DNA from: Anisus vortex | Taxonomy: Eukaryota; Mollusca; Gastropoda; Planorbidae | Reading direction: 5' to 3' | Length of the DNA stretch: 64,000 bases | Assembly (NCBI GenBank): GCA_949126835.1 | Contig: OX421500.1 | Span: 26,044,731-26,108,730 of the forward strand | Shown here: positions 21,415 through 33,775 of the stretch, in pieces | How the letters are laid out: every line of letters starts with the position of its first letter | How positions within the stretch are numbered: position 1 is the stretch's first letter | Made by a program: the position numbers and the translations under genes | Notes under the pieces: model-generated | Database searches by the model: none | Told to the model about the DNA's origin: nothing | What the model saw: only the letters and a program-made list of their open reading frames with translations

Positions 21415-23151
21415 AATGTGCTCAACGTCTTTAATGATTGTGAATGAAACAGACTGAGCTCAATGTCTTTAATGATTGCGAATGAAACAGACTGAGCTCA
21501 ATGTCTTTAATGATTGCGAATGAAACAGACTGAGCTCAATGTCTTTAATGATTGTGATTGAAACAGACTGAGCTCAATGTCTTTAATGATTGTGATTGAA
21601 ACAGACTGAGCTCAATGTCTTTAATGATTGTGATTGAAACAGACTGAGCTCAATGTCTTTAATGATTGTGAATGAAACAGACTGAGCTCAATGTCTTTAA
21701 TGATTGTGAATGAAACAGACTGAGCTCAATGTCTTTAATGATTGTGATTGAAACAGACTGAGCTCAATGTCTTTAATGATTGTGATTGAAACAGACTGAG
21801 CTCAATGTCTTTAATGATTGTGATTGAAACAGACTGAGCTCAATGTCTTTAATGATTGTGAATGAAACAGACTGAGCTCAATGTCTTAAATGATTGTGAA
21901 TGAAACAGTCTGAGCTCAAACTCAATGTCGTTAATGATTGTGAATGAAACAGACTGAGCTCAATGTCTTTAATGATTGTGATTGAAACAGACTGAGCTCA
22001 ATGTCTTTAATGATTGTGAAGGAAACAGACTGAGCTTAATGTCTTTAATGATTGTGAATGAAACAGACTGAGCTCAAACTCAATGTCTTTAATGATTGTG
22101 AATGAAACAGACTGAGCTCAATGTCTTTAATGATTGTGAATGAAACAGACTGAGCTCAATGTCTTTAATGATTGTGATTGAAACAGACTGAGCTCAATGT
22201 CTTTAATGATTGTGAATGAAACAGACTGAGCTCAATGTCTTTAATGATTGTGAATGAAACAGACTGAGCTCAATGTCTTTAATGATTGTGATTGAAACAG
22301 ACTGAGCTCAATGTCTTTAATGATTGTGATTGAAACAGACTGAGCTCAATGTCTTTAATGATTGTGATTGAAACAGACTGAGCTCAATGTCTTTAATGAT
22401 TGTGAATGAAACAGACTGAGCTCAATGTCTTAAATGATTGTGAATGAAACAGTCTGAGCTCAAACTCAATGTCGTTAATGATTGTGAATGAAACAGACTG
22501 AGCTCAATGTCTTTAATGATTGTGATTGAAACAGACTGAGCTCAATGTCTTTAATGATTGTGAAGGAAACAGACTGAGCTTAATGTCTTTAATGATTGTG
22601 AATGAAACAGACTGAGCTCAAACTCAATGTCTTTAATGATTGTGAATGAAACAGACTGAGCTCAATGTCTTTAATGATTGTGAATGAAACAGACTGAGCT
22701 CAATGTCTTTAATGATTGTGAATGAAACAGACTGAGCTCAATGTCTTTAATGATTGTGAATGAAACAGACTGAGCTAAATGGCTTTAATGATTGTGAATG
22801 AAACAGACTGAGCTCAAACTCAATGTCTTTAATGATTGTGAATGAAACAGACTGAGCTCAAACTCAATGTCTTTAATGATTGTGAATGAAAGAGACTGAG
22901 TTCAATGTCTTTAATGATTGTGAATGAAACAGACTGAGCTCAATGTCTTTAATTGTGAATGAAACAGACTGAGCTCAAACTCAATGTCTTTAATGATTGT
23001 GAATGAAACAGACTGAGCTCAATGTCTTTAATGATTGTGAATGAAACAGACTGAGCTCAATGTCTTTAATGATTGTGAATGAAACAGACTGAGCTCAATG
23101 GCTTGAATGCTTGTGATTGGTACAGGATGTTCTCAACGGCTTGAATGATTG
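21415..23151 (+). repeat. 38-bp minisatellite with 544-bp higher-order unit
   Basis: About 44 units carrying aatgtctttaatgattgtga and gaaacagactgagctc. Variants are tgattgaaac versus tgaatgaaac, and a 6-bp extension (aaactc). A set of rare variants (cttaaatg, acagtctgag, gtcgttaatg, gaaggaaac, gagcttaatg) occurs twice in the same order. The marker atgtcttaaa is at 21881 and 22425, an offset of 544 bp, which equals 14 units of 38 plus two 6-bp extensions. The last units (from about 23097) are degenerate. Confidence 0.95.
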
Positions 23152-23452
23152 TTTAACTTAAAGGAACGATTGTCTATCATATTTTATTTATGTATTCTAG
23201 TTTCCAATCTTGAATCTAATCTATTTATAAAAATAAGAGTGTAATTTGTTCTTATATCTCACTTTATATAATCGTCCTCCTTCAAGTGTTTATGTGTGGT
23301 GCTATTATTCTCCCCTCATACCCTCTCCTTAACTTTTGTCTCTATACAACTGAGGCCACAGAAAACTTTCAATCGATATTCAGATGACGTTTACCAGTAC
23401 CAAGAGACACAGAGTTAAACAAAATAAATCTATAGTTTCCTTGATAATTGAC
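23152..23452. other. AT-rich spacer
   Basis: Short unique-looking stretch between two arrays; nothing recognised. Confidence 0.65.
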
Positions 23453-23822
23453 GATATCTATAGGTATTGAAGATATCTATAGATTTATAGGCATTGAATA
23501 TATCTATAGATGTATAGGTATTTAAGATATATGTACATGTATAGTCCTTGAAGATATCTATAGATGTATAGGCATTGAAGATATCTATAGATGTATAGGC
23601 ATTGAATATATCTATAGATGTATAGGCATTTAAGATATCTATAGATGTATAGGCATTTAAGATATCTATAGCTGTATAGTATAGATGTATAGGCATTTAA
23701 GATATCTATAGATGTATAGGCATTGAAGATATCTATAGATGTATAGGCATTGAAGATATCTATAGATGTATAGGCATTTAAGATATCTATAGATGTATAG
23801 GCATTTAAGATATCTATAGATG
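23453..23822 (+). repeat. 27-bp minisatellite, left arm, ~14 copies
   Basis: Units carry gatatctatagatgtatagg followed by cattgaa or catttaa. The same repeat resumes at 26002 on the far side of the LINE fragment. Reverse-strand frames reading YLKCLYIYR repeats are by-products. Confidence 0.95.
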
Positions 23823-25531
23823 TATGATGTTAAGATGCTGTACAAGCTGTTGAGACACAACTCTCTCCAGAAGTTTAGATACATAGGAGAGGTTAGAGAC
23901 AGGGCGAAAACTCTTGCAATCATTTGGGTCCATGCCATTTTTCTTAAGCAGGGGCTTTATGACCGCAGCCTTAAAGAGGCGTGGGACTGTTGCAGGCTAC
24001 CATTCACAATGCGTACCAATACAGGAAGCAGAAACCTCAGACAATCCAACACAATCTTGGTTGGAATGGGATCGACAATGGAATAGGTAGGTTTGGATGA
24101 CATGATGAGATGACTCAGCTGCTCATGGGAAACTGGAAATAGTTCTTCTAGAGGGGTGCCTACAAAGACATTTTCCACTGCAGACAAATCACAACGTTCT
24201 CCAAAGCTTTTTCTGATTGTTTCAACTTTGTCATTGAAGTAGTTGCACAGTGTTGCTGCAGCTAGCTCGCTGCTCAGGTCAGGCAAAACTAGGGGTGCCG
24301 ATTTCTTCCCGAGAAGGTCATTCACCACGGAAAACATCTTGCGAGAGTCGGTGCCAGCAGCCTTTAGAACAGCCTGAACATGCTCAGACTTCGCATGCCT
24401 GATTTCTTGTGCAAACATGTTTCTTGCCTTCCGAAACATTTGTTTGTCCACCTCGATGCCACTTCTTCTCCAGCTCTTCTCAGCTATACGCCGGGCCAAC
24501 TTAGCTTTCCGAACTGAGGGGGTAAACCAAAAGGAATCAGGTCTGTCTCTAACAAACTTTTCTGTCACTGGGGCGTATGTATCCAACAGAGATGAGAGAG
24601 TATGATTGTACAAGAGGACTAGCTGTTCCACATCATCTGGTGGTGACATCACTAACTTAGACTCAGACAGGTCCTTACGGAAAGAATTAATATCCATCCT
24701 CTTTAAATTCCTCGCCTGAATTTTTATCTTTTGAGCAACAGGCTTAATCATATTTATAGTTAGCGATACAAGGAAGTGATCTGACAAGAGTAGGTCATCA
24801 ACAGTCACTGACTGAACAAATATCGCTTTGTCCGATCTTGATATAGCCCAGTCCAAAATATGACCATCTCTGTGAGTTGGTTCGACAACATGCTGCACTA
24901 AGTCAGCAGAATCAAACAGCTGTGCAAGTAGACACGTTTGCCTATTGTCTTGAATATCCCAGTGAAAATTAAAATCCCCGATAATGAGAAGATTTTTGTT
25001 GCTGATGGAGGACACAAGCGTTCCAAAGTCTTCATGAAACATGCTATCCTTCAGTTTATTTGTGGCAGAAGGCGGTGGTCTGTAGAGAGCAACAGTTCGC
25101 ACCGTGAGTTTGCCGTGTGAAATTGTAAAGTTTAGGCATTCAAACGAAGTGAATGTGATCACTTTACATAGCCTTACCGTAATATAGGATCGGTGTATCA
25201 CAGCCAACCCCCCACCACTCTGACCAGACGACCTAGGACGGTGGAAGAAAACATAGCCAGCAGGAGTCATGTCCCTAATTGCCGGTTCATCACCACCCTC
25301 GTGAAGCCATGTCTCCGTTATGACTAGGATGTCAAGTGACTTCTCTATGATCAGGTCATTAATTAGCAAGGCTTTCTTTATTGATGACCGTACATTTAAG
25401 AGGCCAATTGTAAGAAAGCCATTTTTCTGATGTAATATCTTCTTAGAGTGGCCAACACCTTTTTTCCTCTTTCCTCCCCGAAATCCTCTTGAGGTTTTCT
25501 TTTTTACTAAGCCAAATTGTCTGCATTGCAT
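23823..25531 (-). pseudogene. LINE endonuclease / reverse transcriptase ORF2, frameshifted and 3'-truncated
   Basis: The intact frame runs from ATG at 25531 to 23957 (524 residues). It carries an APE-type endonuclease: NVRS near residue 46, catalytic Glu in ITETWL (residue 73), LYRPPP (149-154), GDFNFHWD (Asp186, Asn188), LDW (226-228) and SDHF (250-253). These nick target DNA to prime reverse transcription. The reverse transcriptase begins near DPIPTKIVLDC (about 489). After GSLQQ a one-base indel (near 23990) breaks the frame; the continuation in another frame reads TVPRLFKAAVIKPLLKK, then FRPVSNLSYVSKLLERVV, before the sequence ends at the minisatellite. The catalytic FADD-type motif is absent. 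A complete CR1/L2-like protein would be roughly 900-1000 residues. The endonuclease has no internal stop, so the copy is fairly young or recently truncated. Confidence 0.9.
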
Positions 25532-26001
25532 AAGTACTGTACTGCTCAGGAGATTTTTTTACAGGGGTACACAACTGACGCAGTGTAGTAGTTAAGTAGT
25601 GAAGAGGGTGCATTTTAAGTACTATAACAATGTTTGTGGGCCTAAAAATTGCTACGCATCGATTCACAGTGTCCTACACACTACTACTTGAGAGCCACAG
25701 ATGAGTTTGTTATGACAACAAAGCTCAGCTGCTAACATTGAAAATAGGCCAAGTCACTGGTAGCCTATATTAAAATAGAAGCCAGTATGGAACACCACAG
25801 TAGAAGTCCATCAATTATTAGTCTTTTTCAAAGTAAATAATATCTATATTTCCAGGAAACTTTCATACACAACATTATCTAACAATCCAGGAATAAATTT
25901 TGAATAAAACAGTCCAAAAATGAGAAAAACTGCAAGAGGTTTCACTGCTGCCTGTTAAGCGACTAGTGACAACAACTCATGCTCATAAATAAATCAGAAA
26001 T
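23823..26001 (-). mobile_element. CR1/L2-like LINE, 5' part only, embedded in minisatellite
   Basis: A reverse-strand non-LTR retrotransposon fragment of about 2.2 kb. It has about 470 bp of apparent 5' untranslated sequence (25532-26001), the endonuclease coding region, and the start of the reverse transcriptase. It stops abruptly at the 27-mer array, so the rest of the reverse transcriptase and the 3' tail are missing. LINE copies usually lose the 5' end, so a 3' loss points to later recombination or array invasion. No ORF1-like frame is seen. Clade assignment rests on protein motifs only. Confidence 0.85.
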
Positions 26002-26301
26002 GATATGTATATGAATTGAAGATATCTATAGATGTATAGGCATTGAAGATATCAATAGATGTATAGGCAGTGAAGATATCTATAGATGTATATGAATTGA
26101 AGATATCTATAGATGTATAGGCATTGAAGATATCAATAGATGTATATGAATTGAATATATCTATAGATGTATAGGCATTGAAGATATCAATAGATGTATA
26201 TGAATTGAAGATATCTATAGATGTATAGGCATTGAAGATATCTATAGATGTATATGAATTGAAGATATCTATAGATGTATATGAATTGAAGATATCTATA
26301 G
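26002..26301 (+). repeat. 27-bp minisatellite, right arm, ~11 copies
   Basis: Same unit as 23453-23822, but many copies carry tatgaattgaa in place of taggcattgaa, and some have gatatcaatag. The two arms have partly diverged. Confidence 0.95.
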
Positions 26302-27890
26302 TCAGCTCTAGTGGTGTTGCATAGATACTTTGTGTTTACTATAGAGAATACGTTTAAACTATGCTCCAGAAAGAGTATATTTCACCATTAATTCAACATT
26401 ATCTTACAACGTAACATTCTACAATAGTTGTATTTTTATTAAACATCATGGGTATATCTGTTAGTGTACGCGTGTGTTTGTATGTGTGACACCAATTGTC
26501 AGACGACAAAGTAGTTTATTGCATAATTAACTTACCAGGCGTATTTGCCATGTGCATTTTTCAAGTGGCACTAATGCATGTATTATTGACTATTGTGTGA
26601 GCTATTAGTGTTGGTGATACCATCAGCGTAACTGACGTTATGTACATGTGTCCACTTTAAGTCGGAGTGTGTTATTGAATCTCTAAAACTGTAACCGACT
26701 GACTGCTTTATGTATACCCGCTGTAGTCAGAGAATGTTATGGAATCTGCAAAGCTGTGATTGACCGTATGTATGTGTGTTGTTTATTAAAGTCAAAGAAT
26801 GTTATTGAATCTTGAAGCTGTAACCTTACTGTATGTATGTATGCCCACTGTAGTGAGATAATTTCGTTGAATCATGAAAGCACACTGTGCCATGTATTTG
26901 TTCCTTGTCTTTAGAAGCCGTCGAACTAATAACCTCCGAATGGGAGAGGGAACGACAAGGGAAATAACTGCGGTAACTGAGTGTGGAGACACAAGCCAGC
27001 ACTCACACTTAAACGCAAAGTACTCGGTCTGTGCCACTTGTCTCTCCCTGCCACCCTACCCAAGCCCTGCTAACAGTAACATTAGAACATGATCGTCAGT
27101 TGAAAGTTGACATTTGTGGACAAGTTCAACTTCTCTTTCTCCATTACCTTTTTTTGTTGTTTTTTCGTTCAATCATGAAAAGAATTTAATCATATGAGGA
27201 AAAAAATGGAAGGTGAGGGTCGGGATGGTGGGGTAACGAGTATTGGGAGTGTAAATGAGTTTAGTTGAAGGGTGGGGGGCGCCTGGGAGGGCGTTGTTTT
27301 ACAACGAGTAAGGACACAATGAATGAAGTGTATTTTGTATTGTTGAAATATGAAGCCCGCCATAAGAAGTCGCCTTTGCGTTCATTCTCTCACGTAGACT
27401 TGAACAAGTTTATACCTCAAACAGGCCCGGTTCCCGTGGGACGCTCGGAATTGTGTTAAGGTTTTAACAAGGACTGCATCGTTATAAAACACTACACATG
27501 ATGAAATGTAAGCCTGTTAAGAGAATTTCACAGACCTATATACGTCTACTATAAGGTTTAACTTCTAATAAGTAGAGATTTCAAAGATCTCCTTATTTTA
27601 TAATAACTGGGTTATCTAAATTTGGCATGCCGATGTCTCCTGTCATATTTGCGCGACCATTCATAGTAGACCCAGAAGTACAGAATTGAAAATTGAAACC
27701 ATTTTTTAAGAAAAACTATGCTTAACAGTATTCTTAGCTGTATTTAGCAGCCGTATTTAGCAGCCGTGTTTAGCTGCAGTATTTAATATATATCAGTAAA
27801 ATTTAGCAACCCTGATATCATCATGGCCGTTCGATAAGTTCCTTCTGTGACACACTTTTCAATAAATGACAATTTCTATTGAATTGTTTG
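26302..27890. other. Intergenic with degenerate ~73-bp repeat
   Basis: At about 26640-26875 three to four diverged units share agaatgttattgaatct, aagctgtaac and atgtatgtatgcccactgta-like words. The rest is unique-looking. Frames at 26874-27092 and 27265-27459 show no family features. Confidence 0.5.
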
Positions 27891-28049
27891 CAGCAATAAA
27901 CAAACCTACACACATACATACACACTCTCACACACACACATACAAACCGGACATCACTCACACATGCGTTTTTTGTTTTCTGTAGATGTCAAAAAATAAT
28001 TGGAGATTAAGGGAGAGAGAAGAGAGAGAGAGAGAGAGAAAAGAAGAAG
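27891..28049. repeat. (CA)n and (GA)n microsatellites
   Basis: CA-rich run at about 27905-27965 and a GA run at about 28012-28042. Confidence 0.85.
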
Positions 28050-28420
28050 AAAAACTGCCTGATGGTTGATGTGCGAGAGACTGGGGACCAAGCTTTACCA
28101 TCAGGAGAGATTAGTAGTCCTTGTGTGGGGGAATTACGGCCTCTATTAATACCACACTTGCACGCGCGCTTCGAGCCTGTGGAAACGGGAAGGGGATTGG
28201 AGGGGCGGGGGAGGGAGGGAGATCTGAAGTATGGGCGAGGGAAACAATGGTGGGCGCTTTACCTCCTCATGTTTGTTGCGTGCTGCTCACGCTGAATAAC
28301 ATGGCCAGAGTTCTTGACCTGGCCAGGGGATTAACATTTTACAATCCTGTTCTTCTTGGGTTAAATAGTGTGCCCGGGGGTGTGGGTGTGGGCGGAGTTT
28401 TGGCGCGCTGCTGATCATTT
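28050..28420. other. GC-rich, promoter-like patch
   Basis: More GC- and CpG-rich than its surroundings, with SP1-like ggggcggggg (about 28203) and gggcggag (about 28391). Two overlapping short frames exist here but show no domain. Could be a promoter of an unseen gene; uncertain. Confidence 0.3.
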
Positions 28421-29702
28421 GAGTGACGCAATAAGCTCTCTTCACTGCAGTGCCTTTATCTTTTGTTGCATTGTGCCATAGATTTATAGACACTGTCATC
28501 GCTCGCTAAGTATTGACATGGCAGGCGGTAGTTACTTCATCCAACAAGCTAAGGCTGCTGATTTAGTAGACTTAAAAAAAACATCAACATGTGAAGTGAT
28601 AAGTTTAAAGAAGATTCACCTTTCATCCAGCCTACTTTCAAACTCGATTTCTTTGATGAACAAATTTGACTACATGTTTCTATGGTCTTCTTGATCACCG
28701 GAGCGTTCATACTAAATATACAAAATGACAGAATTATGGTACCATTATATTCAATATAGTCATTATTATCTAAACAAGTGAGACTCAAAACCGTAGGGTC
28801 CTTTTAGTTGAGTTGTTGGACTATTCTGGTAATTCTCATACACTAATCCCCCCTCCCCCGGGCCCATTTTTTTCCCCACATCTTAACACATTAGTCCTAA
28901 TACATTCTAGATATGAATAGAAACTTCACACTTGACGAACACGTTTTATAACAACATACAGTGAGAATAACGATTGACCAGCAAAATCCAAGTGGACAGT
29001 GTCGTGCAACATGACTGTTCCTATGACAAGTGAATACATCGCGTGACGGTTAAGTACCGGTAGATGACTTTAAGTCCCAGTCTTTCCAGGCTGCTTCATT
29101 AGTATCTGGCATCAACATAAACCTGTAGAAGAAATCTTGGCTTAGTTTCAAAACATGGAAGAAGCTTGGGACTAGAAGTTTTCATAGGGTCTAGTCTTTG
29201 TTTTGTATTTAACATGGAAATGTGTCGTTCATATGATACGGCCTCAACCATGCGTGTGTGTGTAGTTTTTTTTTTGTGGGGGTGGAGTAGTTTTAGAAGT
29301 CTGTGAATTCTAGAACCAAGAAGGCTTCACGTGCTACTGTATTACTTTCATGTTATGTATTGTACAGTTTCAGAACCGATTTTTGAACCGATTCTTATAA
29401 ATGTACAAGATTCCATTGAACGTCAAAGCTAGGAGCTGTCCCCCGCCTGTCGAAAGTGTTGCCATATAATGAGCTAGTATTTCCAAATGTAGTTTTCTAA
29501 ATCCTTCACAGTTAATGAAAGAAAAAAAAAAGCTCAAAATATAATGAAACAAAACTACAAAAGCCTTTCCAGGGCAAACTACAGTGACTACAGTCATACG
29601 TGGGTGTAAAGTGTAAGCGTGTGTATGGCTGCAGGTGACGAAGTGCCGCATTCATCATTGTATATATAATATAATAGTGGTCCCTGTCCTGTAGGTTAAT
29701 AA
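28421..29702. other. Intergenic stretch
   Basis: No gene or family repeat recognised. Short frames on both strands lack motifs. Confidence 0.6.
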
Positions 29703-29710
29703 GTCTAGAC

Positions 29711-29900
29711 CCCTGGCGTGCAACTGGCGGCCCGCGGGTTACAACACGATCCGCCAATCTCTTTACTGTTTCTCCTATAGCGTTTAATGTTATCTTTTTA
29801 TTTTATTACTAGTGTAAATACCTCTAGTGAATGTTTGGCCCATTTAGTTGTATCGAGTTCCTAATACGGCCCAATGACTGAAACATGTTGCACACTCTTG
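29711..29900. mobile_element. Short non-autonomous hAT-like element
   Basis: A 190-bp element. Its left end (ccctggcgtgcaactggcgg) and right end read in reverse (caagagtgtgcaacatg) match at 9 of 14 outer positions, with shared gtgcaac. Flanks gtctagac (29703-29710) and gattagac (29901-29908) agree at 6 of 8 bases, consistent with an aged hAT duplication. The subterminal ggcggcccgcggg is shared with 35078-35094 near the larger hAT element. Confidence 0.6.
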
Positions 29901-29908
29901 GATTAGAC

Positions 29909-30324
29909 AGTGTTTTTAGCAATAGGCTTCTATCCCTCCAAGAAAATGGAATAGAATTCGTACACACACAATTACTCACTCACGCACATGGAGATTTGTT
30001 AAAATTACCATTCAGTCCTGACCGCATTAATATTAATGACTCCGTAATTTACCATGTTAATAGGAACTGTATGTCAGAAAGTCAATGTAAGCTTAAAGTC
30101 ATACTAACGTTCAATTAGGAGAACAACAATAAGGCTAATCTCAATGCTAATCCTTGTGATTTATGGAATACTATTTCTTTACAAAAAAAATAAAAAATAA
30201 GAAAGCTAATCCTTAAAAACTAGTCAACAGTTTTTTTTATTATTATTACGCTTTAATACGCCATACATTTTTTTGGGTTGCTTAAGACAAAAGATCTATT
30301 CTGTTTTAAATCGCAAAAATGTTA
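29909..30324. other. AT-rich intergenic stretch
   Basis: Nothing recognised; the 77-residue frame at 29885-30118 overlaps the hAT-like end and is not credible. Confidence 0.6.
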
Positions 30325-30785
30325 TCTATATTTATAAAAAGAGACTGTTTGTTCGCATAAGAATCCCCATTGGTCAATTTAAAATCACGTGTGTTTTTGT
30401 CACTGACATATTTAGGCGTAGGCCTATAATATACTGTCTAATAATTTTTCACATCGGCCATGTGTCTTCGCTAGCTTAGTGGTTAACTTAGCGGACTGCT
30501 ATGCGGGCAACCCGGGTTCAATTCTCCAGTTTGACTATACCTTTTTTCAACAATTTTTTTTTTCAAAATTTTAGAAACAAAAGACATTGTAAATGTACGG
30601 GCAATTAAAATTTAGATTTTAGTTAAATAATAGTACTTGCCTATTTTTTTACCCGATTACAATATTTATTTTAAATTACTTTCCTAAAAGTCTTCATTGT
30701 AGTTTATAACATTTTTATCTGCACCCTACACCTTATACAGTCCTGTTTTTTTTTTCACCCGGGTAACGCCGGGCAATGTAGCTTG
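30325..30785 (+). mobile_element. Helitron-like element with embedded tRNA-like segment, copy A
   Basis: Begins TCTATATTTATAAAAAGAG after an A, and ends with the stem cccgggtaacgccggg, then caatgtagcttg followed by T. Helitrons insert between A and T, begin TC and end with a hairpin then CTRR; here the last four bases are CTTG, so the fit is imperfect. No target duplication. In the middle (30468-30540) is a tRNA-like segment with A box tagcttagtgg and B box gggttcaattc. Copy B at 46620-47055 is the reverse-orientation relative with the same layout. There is no Rep/helicase gene inside, so it is non-autonomous. Confidence 0.65.
30468..30540 (+). ncRNA. tRNA-like segment inside Helitron-like element
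   Basis: Contains tagcttagtggttaactta (A-box-like), gcggactgctatgcggg (anticodon-arm-like) and cccgggttcaattctcc (T-arm and B box). Acceptor pairing is weak, so it is tRNA-derived rather than a working tRNA gene. Its counterpart at about 46852-46925 (reverse strand) keeps tagctcagtgg and gggttcgattct, a better match to pol III boxes. Confidence 0.55.
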
Positions 30786-32144
30786 TATAGAATAAACTGA
30801 ACATCTCATGCCAGTACTTATAACTAGGTTTTAACACAAGAATTATTCTATTTGTATAGCGCTGACAGCAACAATAATGTAAGCTCAGAGCGCATTTAAC
30901 ATACAACTGAGAACAATGATTTCTAGGCTAAGAAATATAAAACTACGGTAATGATGATTTAAAACTTTATAAACAATGGACATGCAAAGATCGGGTGAAC
31001 ACATGCAGCGTTTAGTGGCTATTTTAATAACGTGTATTCAATACAAGCAAATATATCAGCCATATTTAATGCTGGTATAGTATTTAGTGTCGGTCCTGTA
31101 CTGTCAGATGTTTCATGAAGGATTGTGAGTTTGTTTTCGATCAATAGAGCGTTCTCAATGGGCGTGGCTTAGGTTTTTTAGTGACGTATTTGTGTAAATA
31201 GAAGCCACTTGGTGTACAGAAATGGCGAAGTACTTCTTTATCATGCCAAATTCACATTTGAATATTGGCTATCCTACGCACAAATCATTCGATAAATCGT
31301 AGTAGATCATCTTACTAGTACAAGTGAAAGACTGACATGGTATTTTTTCAACGAATTTCAACATTTTAAGCTCAATTCATCATCTTAATATCTGGCCGGT
31401 AAGTGTTGCACGTGAATGGATTTATTGAAGTGAATTATTGGAGTCATTCGTTATTTTCTTTGTAGGCCTACTCGTTCAATAGTAATATAGCTTTTTAAAT
31501 GTAAGAATCTTCTTGTGATAGGTCTATTAATCTAATATAGAATTAATAAAATCCATATTAATACATTAATCATAATTTTAAACACAAAATATCAATTTAA
31601 AAAAAGCACGAGCCTATATGAAACTATATTAATACAGCGGCCATTGTACACCATTACACAAAAGTAAAAAAAAAACACGTGATTTTTGTCACGTGATTGC
31701 AAACGCCCTATTGGTTCCGTAATCTTTAAACTTTCAATTGTAGCTTGTACAGAGAAAAAACTTCTGCAAATACTTTGTTTTTTTTGCGTTATTCGCTAGC
31801 AAAGATAAAACATTTGTTGGTTTGATTATTGACAATTAGATAAGAGTTTATCACGAGTATCTCAGTAGAAGGATTGGATAGGACAATACTTCATTTCATT
31901 GCAATGATGCTGAGACATTAACTTATCAATTATATGGAGAAATGGTTTCATTATTGTAAGTTTTTACTGTAACCATATTGTGGAGAATCAATATTGCCTA
32001 CTTTTATTGTAGGAGTTTGCAGGAGTGTTAAGAATTGAATACAACAAGATGGATACTATATTCTCAACATTAATTTACATTACTAGTACAATGAATACAA
32101 AAAAAAAAGACTACTATTGAATTGGAAGCTCTGGGTGTTTGTGT
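30786..32144. other. AT-rich intergenic, with possible LINE 3'-end fragment
   Basis: At about 30840-30910 the sequence ttctatttgtatagcgctga and gtaagctcagagcgcattt resembles 3' ends of mollusc LINE/SINE repeats (reverse orientation). The rest is unremarkable AT-rich DNA. Confidence 0.4.
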
Positions 32145-32699
32145 GCGAGACGCAGGGCCCACGAGAGAAAAAAAAGATGCCGGTACGAAATCTTTTGTGG
32201 GCCCCCTTCTCTCTCTCCCCCCCCCCCCCCCCCCCCCCCCGGCAAAACTTTTTTTTTTTCCTAACACTATTCAGATCTTGATGATACATACGTTGGAAAA
32301 ATCAGGAATCTTTTCAAAAGGTCTTTGGATCATTTTGTGAAACTGCCATAAGTGTAACCATTTACCATTAAAGTGTAATAATTTCAATCATAGCCTTACA
32401 TGTCTATTACAAAAATACATTAATCAAGTATTCTTAGTTTAAATTGTTGTAGATCTAATTGGTCCTCCGCTTCAGTATTGATCAGAATTGATCTAATTAT
32501 TTACAAAAATATAACCAAATCATTCATCTTTTGAATGCTTACTGTTTGGTGAAAAGAAATAGTCAACAGAAAATACATCAAAAGGCCTACATGAATGATA
32601 AAAAAAGACAGAGAAGAAAAAGACTAGTTTTATTAAAACAAGGCTAACTTAAATTGCGTGCCTTTTTCTTGGCAAAACTACAAATTACTGTGTCAAAGT

Positions 32700-33775
32700 T
32701 TATTGTCTTGCAATGCCAGACTCAATACTGAGCCTAGCCAAGTTGTGCAGGCGATCCTGACTCATGGTGGACCTAAGGCAATTTTTGATGAGCTTAAATT
32801 TACTGAATCTCCTCTCTGCTAATGCTACTGGACTGGTGATGTAAGAAACATCCACCAACTGACACGTATGTTATGAAAAATATTTTCTAATTTGGAATTT
32901 GCCAAAACATCAGTTCCAATGCACCCAACTGTTCTTTACCAACATTTGCATTGTGAACCATTGTTAGGTGAATTATTTCCTGAAGAAAGTCTTCACAACT
33001 TATGATATTATAATACTTTTCTGCTAACTTAGTAGCTTTATACTTCAAGTCTTCTTCTGACATCTTTTGGCATTTCCAAAGAAAGCTGATTGTGTTAGAA
33101 ATATCTTTGACTGAATTGAACCGAACTGTAAACTGTAAGCCCTCCAATAACACTATGCCATTATCCAATACAACATAAAATTATGTGTTTTCGAAAGGGG
33201 CTTCCTCAGGGCATTCTTCTGTTTCGTTCATCTCATTCACATTTTCATCAGGTGTATATATCCTCGTCATGGAATCTTGTTTTTTTTTACTGGCAGTTGT
33301 ATTGATGTTCCTAAACTATTGTACTTCTATCTGCAGGTGGGATTCAACAAGCTTAGCTTCATTCCACATTGCTTTCCAACTGTTTCGCAAAGCCCCTAGT
33401 TGTGCATATTATAAGCTTTCTATGTTTGCAACTTCCATATCTATAGTCGCATCACAAGCTTGAATGACTTTGTTGCAGAAGCCAAAAGAGACTAGTATAC
33501 TGTGCCAAACGACTGACATTATAATGCTAGTGAAAGAACCGGCATAACATATACATTTCATGAATTTCGTTTCTGGTTTTCGGAGTAAGATTCAGCTTTA
33601 ACAGGTCTTCCATAGCCAACTCAACCCCTGGTAGATGAGCACAAATTGTTTTACATTTTCAATTCGATCTGACCATATTGTGCTAGAAATGCCATGAAGC
33701 TTTGACAGTATTTTCCACCTCTTGAGGCTGCAACTGAATAATATGTATTTATTTTACATTTGTTTAAAATTATGA
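32700..33775 (-). pseudogene. hAT transposase (ZMYM/DUF4371-like), frameshifted
   Basis: Read in reverse from about 33745. SLKRWKILSKLHGISSTIWS, then DRIENVKQF, corresponds to the conserved region with a TRW motif (here TIW). Next comes VSFGFCNKVIQACDATIDME, then a 93-residue intact piece at 33168-32887. The C-terminal dimerisation (hATC) block reads FLTSPVALAERRFSKFKLIK then NCLRSTMSQDRLHNLARLSI and ends at a stop near 32700. At least two in-frame stops and frameshifts (for example around 32885 and 33590) inactivate it. The N-terminal zinc finger and first catalytic region are not visible and were probably lost or interrupted by the LINE insertion. The product would have cut and joined element ends in the nucleus. 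Confidence 0.85.

Noticed and set aside
28062..28414. Two overlapping forward frames in the GC-rich patch
   Set aside because: No domain, codon pattern or splice support; GC-rich sequence has fewer stops by chance.
32070..32340. Several overlapping 65-72-residue frames
   Set aside because: They are created by the poly-C/poly-G run and the hAT terminal region.
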